From the NCBI RefSeq assembly GCF_900113015.1, contig NZ_FONV01000002.1, forward strand, positions 434,001 through 498,000: DNA of 64,000 bases, in the 5' to 3' direction. Origin of the DNA: Actinoplanes philippinensis (GTDB taxonomy: Bacteria; Actinomycetota; Actinomycetes; Mycobacteriales; Micromonosporaceae). The translations under genes were made by a program, and so were the position numbers. Of the stretch, positions 61,795 to 64,000 are shown piece after piece. The notes beneath the pieces were generated by a model. The model did no database searches, was not told where the DNA came from, and saw only the letters and a list, made by a program, of their open reading frames with translations. Positions within the stretch are counted from its first letter, which is position 1; each line of letters begins with the position of its first letter.

Positions 61795-62654
61795 CACTGC
61801 GCCGGATCGGATCACACACCAAGACGTCGGGAGGGCTGGCCAAGGCGGCCCTCCCCTACGCCGACGCCGCGGGCTCGGAGACCCTTCAGGTGTACGTCTC
61901 CAACTCCCGCGGCTGGGCCCTGCCACCCGGCGACCCGAAGCAGGACGTGCTGTTCCGCGACGGGATCGGCGAGCGCGGGCTGCCCGCCTACATCCACGCG
62001 TCGCTGCTGGTCAACCTGGGCTCACCGACCGAGCTGACGGTGGAGCGCTCGATCGCCACGCTGGAGCACGCCCTGCTGCGCGGCAAGGCGATCGGCGCGA
62101 CCGCTGTCGTCTACCACGCCGGCAGCTCGGTCGACGAGGCACACGCCGAGAAGGCGATGCACCAGCTCCACGAGCAGCTGCTGCCGCTGCTCGACCGGGC
62201 GGCCGCCGAGGGGCTGCCCCGGCTGCTGGTCGAGCCGAGCGCGGGCGGCGGGCGGAGCCTGGCGTCGAAGGTGCAGGACCTGTCGGCCTATCTGGCGGCC
62301 GTGGAGCAGCACCCGTGGCTGGGCGTCTGCTTCGACACCTGCCACGCCTGGGCGGCCGGGCACGACCTGGCCACCCCGGGCGGCATGACGACGACGCTCG
62401 ACGCGCTGGTCGAGGCGGCCGGGCCGGGCCGGCTCCAGCTGATCCACGCCAACGACTCGAAGGACGAGTGCGGGTCGACGCGCGACCGGCACGAGACGAT
62501 CGGCAAGGGCCGGATCGGCACGGCGCCGTTCGCCGAGCTGCTGGCCCACCCGGCGACCGCGGGCATCCCGGTCATCGTGGAGACTCCGACGGTCGAGCAC
62601 GAGGGTCACGCGGCCGACATCACGCTGCTCAAGGGGCTGCGAGAAGCTCGCTGA
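61791..62654 (+). CDS. nfo: Endonuclease IV (Nfo), AP-site endonuclease
   Basis: A 287-residue TIM-barrel AP endonuclease of base excision repair. It begins RRIGSHTKTSGGLAKAALPY; metal-ligand regions are YIHASLLVNLGSP, VVYHAGSS, LLVEPSAGGG, VCFDTCHAWAAGHDL and LIHANDSKDECGSTRDRHET. Three zinc-binding clusters expected for the family are accounted for. GTG at 61791 overlaps the kinase stop (GTGA), so they are cotranscribed. Its end overlaps the convergent LysR gene by 26 bases. Confidence 0.93.
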   Translation: MTLRRIGSHTKTSGGLAKAALPYADAAGSETLQVYVSNSRGWALPPGDPKQDVLFRDGIGERGLPAYIHASLLVNLGSPTELTVERSIATLEHALLRGKAIGATAVVYHAGSSVDEAHAEKAMHQLHEQLLPLLDRAAAEGLPRLLVEPSAGGGRSLASKVQDLSAYLAAVEQHPWLGVCFDTCHAWAAGHDLATPGGMTTTLDALVEAAGPGRLQLIHANDSKDECGSTRDRHETIGKGRIGTAPFAELLAHPATAGIPVIVETPTVEHEGHAADITLLKGLREAR

Positions 62655-63462
62655 GCCGGGTCGCCGGCTCGCCGGCGCCCGGGGTGAGCAGCAGCTCCAC
62701 CCGATGCACCAGGCGGGGCAGGGCGACTCCCTCCGCGGTGCTCGCGGGCAGGACCGACAGCCCGTGGCCGGCCCGGACCAGCCCGAGCAGCACCGCCACG
62801 TCGGCGCCCTCGTAACGTAACCCGGCGCGCAGACCGTCCACCGGCAGGCTCGTCAAGGGCGACACCACAGGAGCGTCGATCCAGTAGGCCTCCGCGAGAT
62901 CGGCGAGTTCCACGGTCCGTCGCGCGGTCAGCGGATGATCGCCCGGCACCGCCACCACCGCCGCGTCCTCGGCCACCCCGACCGCACCGGCCACCGGGAG
63001 CGGCAGCGGGTCGCTCGGCGCGGTGAACCCGTCGACCAGGGCGACGTCGATCTCGCCGGTGGTGGCCGCGGCGACGATCCGCTCCCGGTCGGCGACGAGC
63101 ACCCGGCTGCTCAGGCGGGCCGATCCGGCGCGGATCGTGGCGAGGGCCCGGGACACCCGGCGCGACCACGCGAGCGGGGTCAGGCCGACGATCAGGCGGC
63201 CGGGCGGGGCCACCGCGCGGGTCACGTCGGCGCGGGCCATGTCGAGCCGGGTCAGCAGCAGCGCGGCGTGCCGGCGCAGGCGTTCACCCGCCGGGGTGAG
63301 GGCGACCGGCCGGCGGGTCAGCAGCGGGGTGTCCAGGTCGGTCTCGAGCGCGGCGATCTGCTGGGAGACCGCCGATTGGGTGAAGCCGAGCTGCTCGGCG
63401 GCGGCGGAGAACGACCCGGTCGTGGCGACGGCCACGAAGGTACGGAGCAGATGCGTGTCCAC
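62629..63462 (-). CDS. LysR-family regulator
   Basis: A 277-residue LysR protein: helix-turn-helix LLRTFVAVATTGSFSAAAEQ and LGFTQSAVSQQIAALETDLD at the N-terminus, then an effector domain (GRLIVGLTPLAWSRRVSRA). GTG at 63462 is chosen: TAGCAT lies 7 bases upstream, giving a leaderless start, and a palindrome lies just above it; ATG at 63495 would add 11 residues. It is divergent from the amidotransferase gene and convergent with nfo (26-base overlap). Confidence 0.9.
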   Translation of the reverse strand: MDTHLLRTFVAVATTGSFSAAAEQLGFTQSAVSQQIAALETDLDTPLLTRRPVALTPAGERLRRHAALLLTRLDMARADVTRAVAPPGRLIVGLTPLAWSRRVSRALATIRAGSARLSSRVLVADRERIVAAATTGEIDVALVDGFTAPSDPLPLPVAGAVGVAEDAAVVAVPGDHPLTARRTVELADLAEAYWIDAPVVSPLTSLPVDGLRAGLRYEGADVAVLLGLVRAGHGLSVLPASTAEGVALPRLVHRVELLLTPGAGEPATRLSELLAAP

Positions 63463-63470
63463 ATAAGCGA

Positions 63471-63490
63471 TGCTAATGGCCTCATTAGCA
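63471..63490. promoter_or_regulatory. Palindrome between the LysR gene and the amidotransferase gene
   Basis: TGCTAAT-N6-ATTAGCA is a perfect 7-bp inverted repeat. It overlaps the -10 (minus TAGCAT, 63475-63470) of the LysR gene and is 43 bases before the divergent start, so autoregulation and control of the divergent gene are likely. Confidence 0.65.
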
Positions 63491-63533
63491 ATCATCGTTG
63501 GACCTGATCTCGTGGAGCGACGAGAGTGGACCC

Positions 63534-64000
63534 ATGATGAAAATCGCCCTGGTCGGCGATCGGTCACCGGCCGTTCGCGCCCACCACCGGATCCCCGATC
63601 TCCTCGACGTGATGCGTGACGAGGTGGACATCGACATCTACTGGATCCCCACGCCGGATGCCCGGGATCCGGCGGCGCTGCACGGCTTCGACGGGATCTG
63701 GCTGGTGCCGGGCAGCCCCTATCGCAGCCCCGAGGGCGGCATCACCGCGGCCCGGGTGGCCCGGCTCGGCGGTGTCCCGTTCCTCGGCACGTGCGGCGGC
63801 TTCCAGCACGCCCTGCTGGAGTTCGCGCGCCACGAGTGCGGCTTCGCCGCCGCGAGCCACTCGGAGTATGCGGAGGGCGAGGAGGAGGACCCTGATTCGC
63901 TGATCGTCGAGCTCGCCTGCTCCCTGGCCGGCCACGCGGCGGCTGTCGAGGTGACTCCCGGCTCGCTGCTCGAGCGGCTGGTCGGCGCGCCCCGCACGGT
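63534..64000 (+). CDS. CTP-synthase C-terminal-like class I glutamine amidotransferase (partial)
   Basis: First 155 codons of a glutamine-amidotransferase-like protein that runs off the right edge. The frame from ATG at 63534 reads MMKIALVGDRSPAVRAHHRI, then DGIWLVPGSPYRSPEGGITA, and the nucleophile elbow FLGTCGGFQHALLEFARHEC. This matches proteins called CTP synthase C-terminal region-related, which lack the synthetase domain and in some species carry selenocysteine at the nucleophile; here the codon is TGC, an ordinary Cys (63792-63794 region). The catalytic His-Glu would lie beyond the window. It is divergent from a LysR gene that probably controls it. The substrate is unknown. Confidence 0.85.
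   Translation, partial: MMKIALVGDRSPAVRAHHRIPDLLDVMRDEVDIDIYWIPTPDARDPAALHGFDGIWLVPGSPYRSPEGGITAARVARLGGVPFLGTCGGFQHALLEFARHECGFAAASHSEYAEGEEEDPDSLIVELACSLAGHAAAVEVTPGSLLERLVGAPRT

Overview
The window is high-GC actinobacterial DNA, most likely from Actinoplanes or a close relative in the Micromonosporaceae. The evidence is gene order: a division and cell wall (dcw) cluster starting at mraZ, a murT-gatD pair, a mutasome block (SAV_6107-type HEPN, imuA, imuB, dnaE2), and the metF / idsA2-like / Rv2175c-like / pknL-like block known from mycobacteria. Many genes start with GTG, many joints are 4-base ATGA or GTGA overlaps, and several promoters place a TANNNT -10 element 6-8 bases before the start codon, as in leaderless actinobacterial mRNAs. 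The species assignment is inference.

Region 1 (1-10.8 kb, minus strand): the dcw operon mraZ-rsmH-ftsL-ftsI-murE-murF-mraY-ftsW, driven from a promoter overlaid by four MraZ boxes spaced exactly 10 bases apart. murD is absent from its usual place between mraY and ftsW. Upstream is an NlpC/P60 wall hydrolase behind a c-di-AMP (ydaO-type) riboswitch. Region 2 (11-18.4 kb): murT-gatD (lipid II amidation), a DedA/VTT-type membrane protein, aroA, and leuS with a Leu-Leu-Leu leader peptide and terminator that look like an attenuator. Region 3 (18.7-25.4 kb): moxR - DUF58 - transglutaminase operon, about 1.2 kb of repeat-rich DNA with no recognisable gene, and a DUF3040 protein.

Region 4 (25.4-37 kb, minus strand): a DNA-damage mutagenesis locus (HEPN protein, imuA, imuB, dnaE2) followed by a subtilisin-inhibitor-like protein, a methyltransferase and an alkaline-phosphatase-fold protein. 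Its upstream end carries a PafBC-type promoter motif followed directly by a LexA-like box. The locus is crowded with short tandem repeats: a large low-complexity insertion in ImuA, an 18-unit 27-bp array between the HEPN gene and imuA, and a pentapeptide expansion inside the HEPN protein. Region 5 (37-39 kb): copper-type genes (DUF4396 with a His-rich tail behind a CsoR-like operator; a DUF305 lipoprotein; a DUF6153-like protein). Region 6 (39-45 kb): SDR, YbaK, CrtA-like, GNAT, CruF-like, glycosyltransferase and CrtI/CrtD-like genes, a probable acyclic carotenoid tailoring cluster.

Region 7 (45-52 kb): a von Willebrand A substrate-binding-like protein, a methyltransferase, a LysR regulator divergent from sdhCAB. 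Region 8 (52-57.3 kb): a TetR / FAD monooxygenase pair with nested operators over a leaderless start, an HTH protein, an HNH endonuclease, a CDP-alcohol phosphotransferase and metF. Region 9 (57.4-64 kb): polyprenyl synthase, Rv2175c-like DNA-binding protein, an unknown membrane protein, a PASTA kinase, endonuclease IV, a LysR regulator, and the start of a CTP-synthase-like amidotransferase cut by the window edge. A 60-61 bp imperfect intergenic repeat occurs twice (43.4 and 52.4 kb). No rRNA, tRNA, CRISPR, insertion sequence or prophage was seen.
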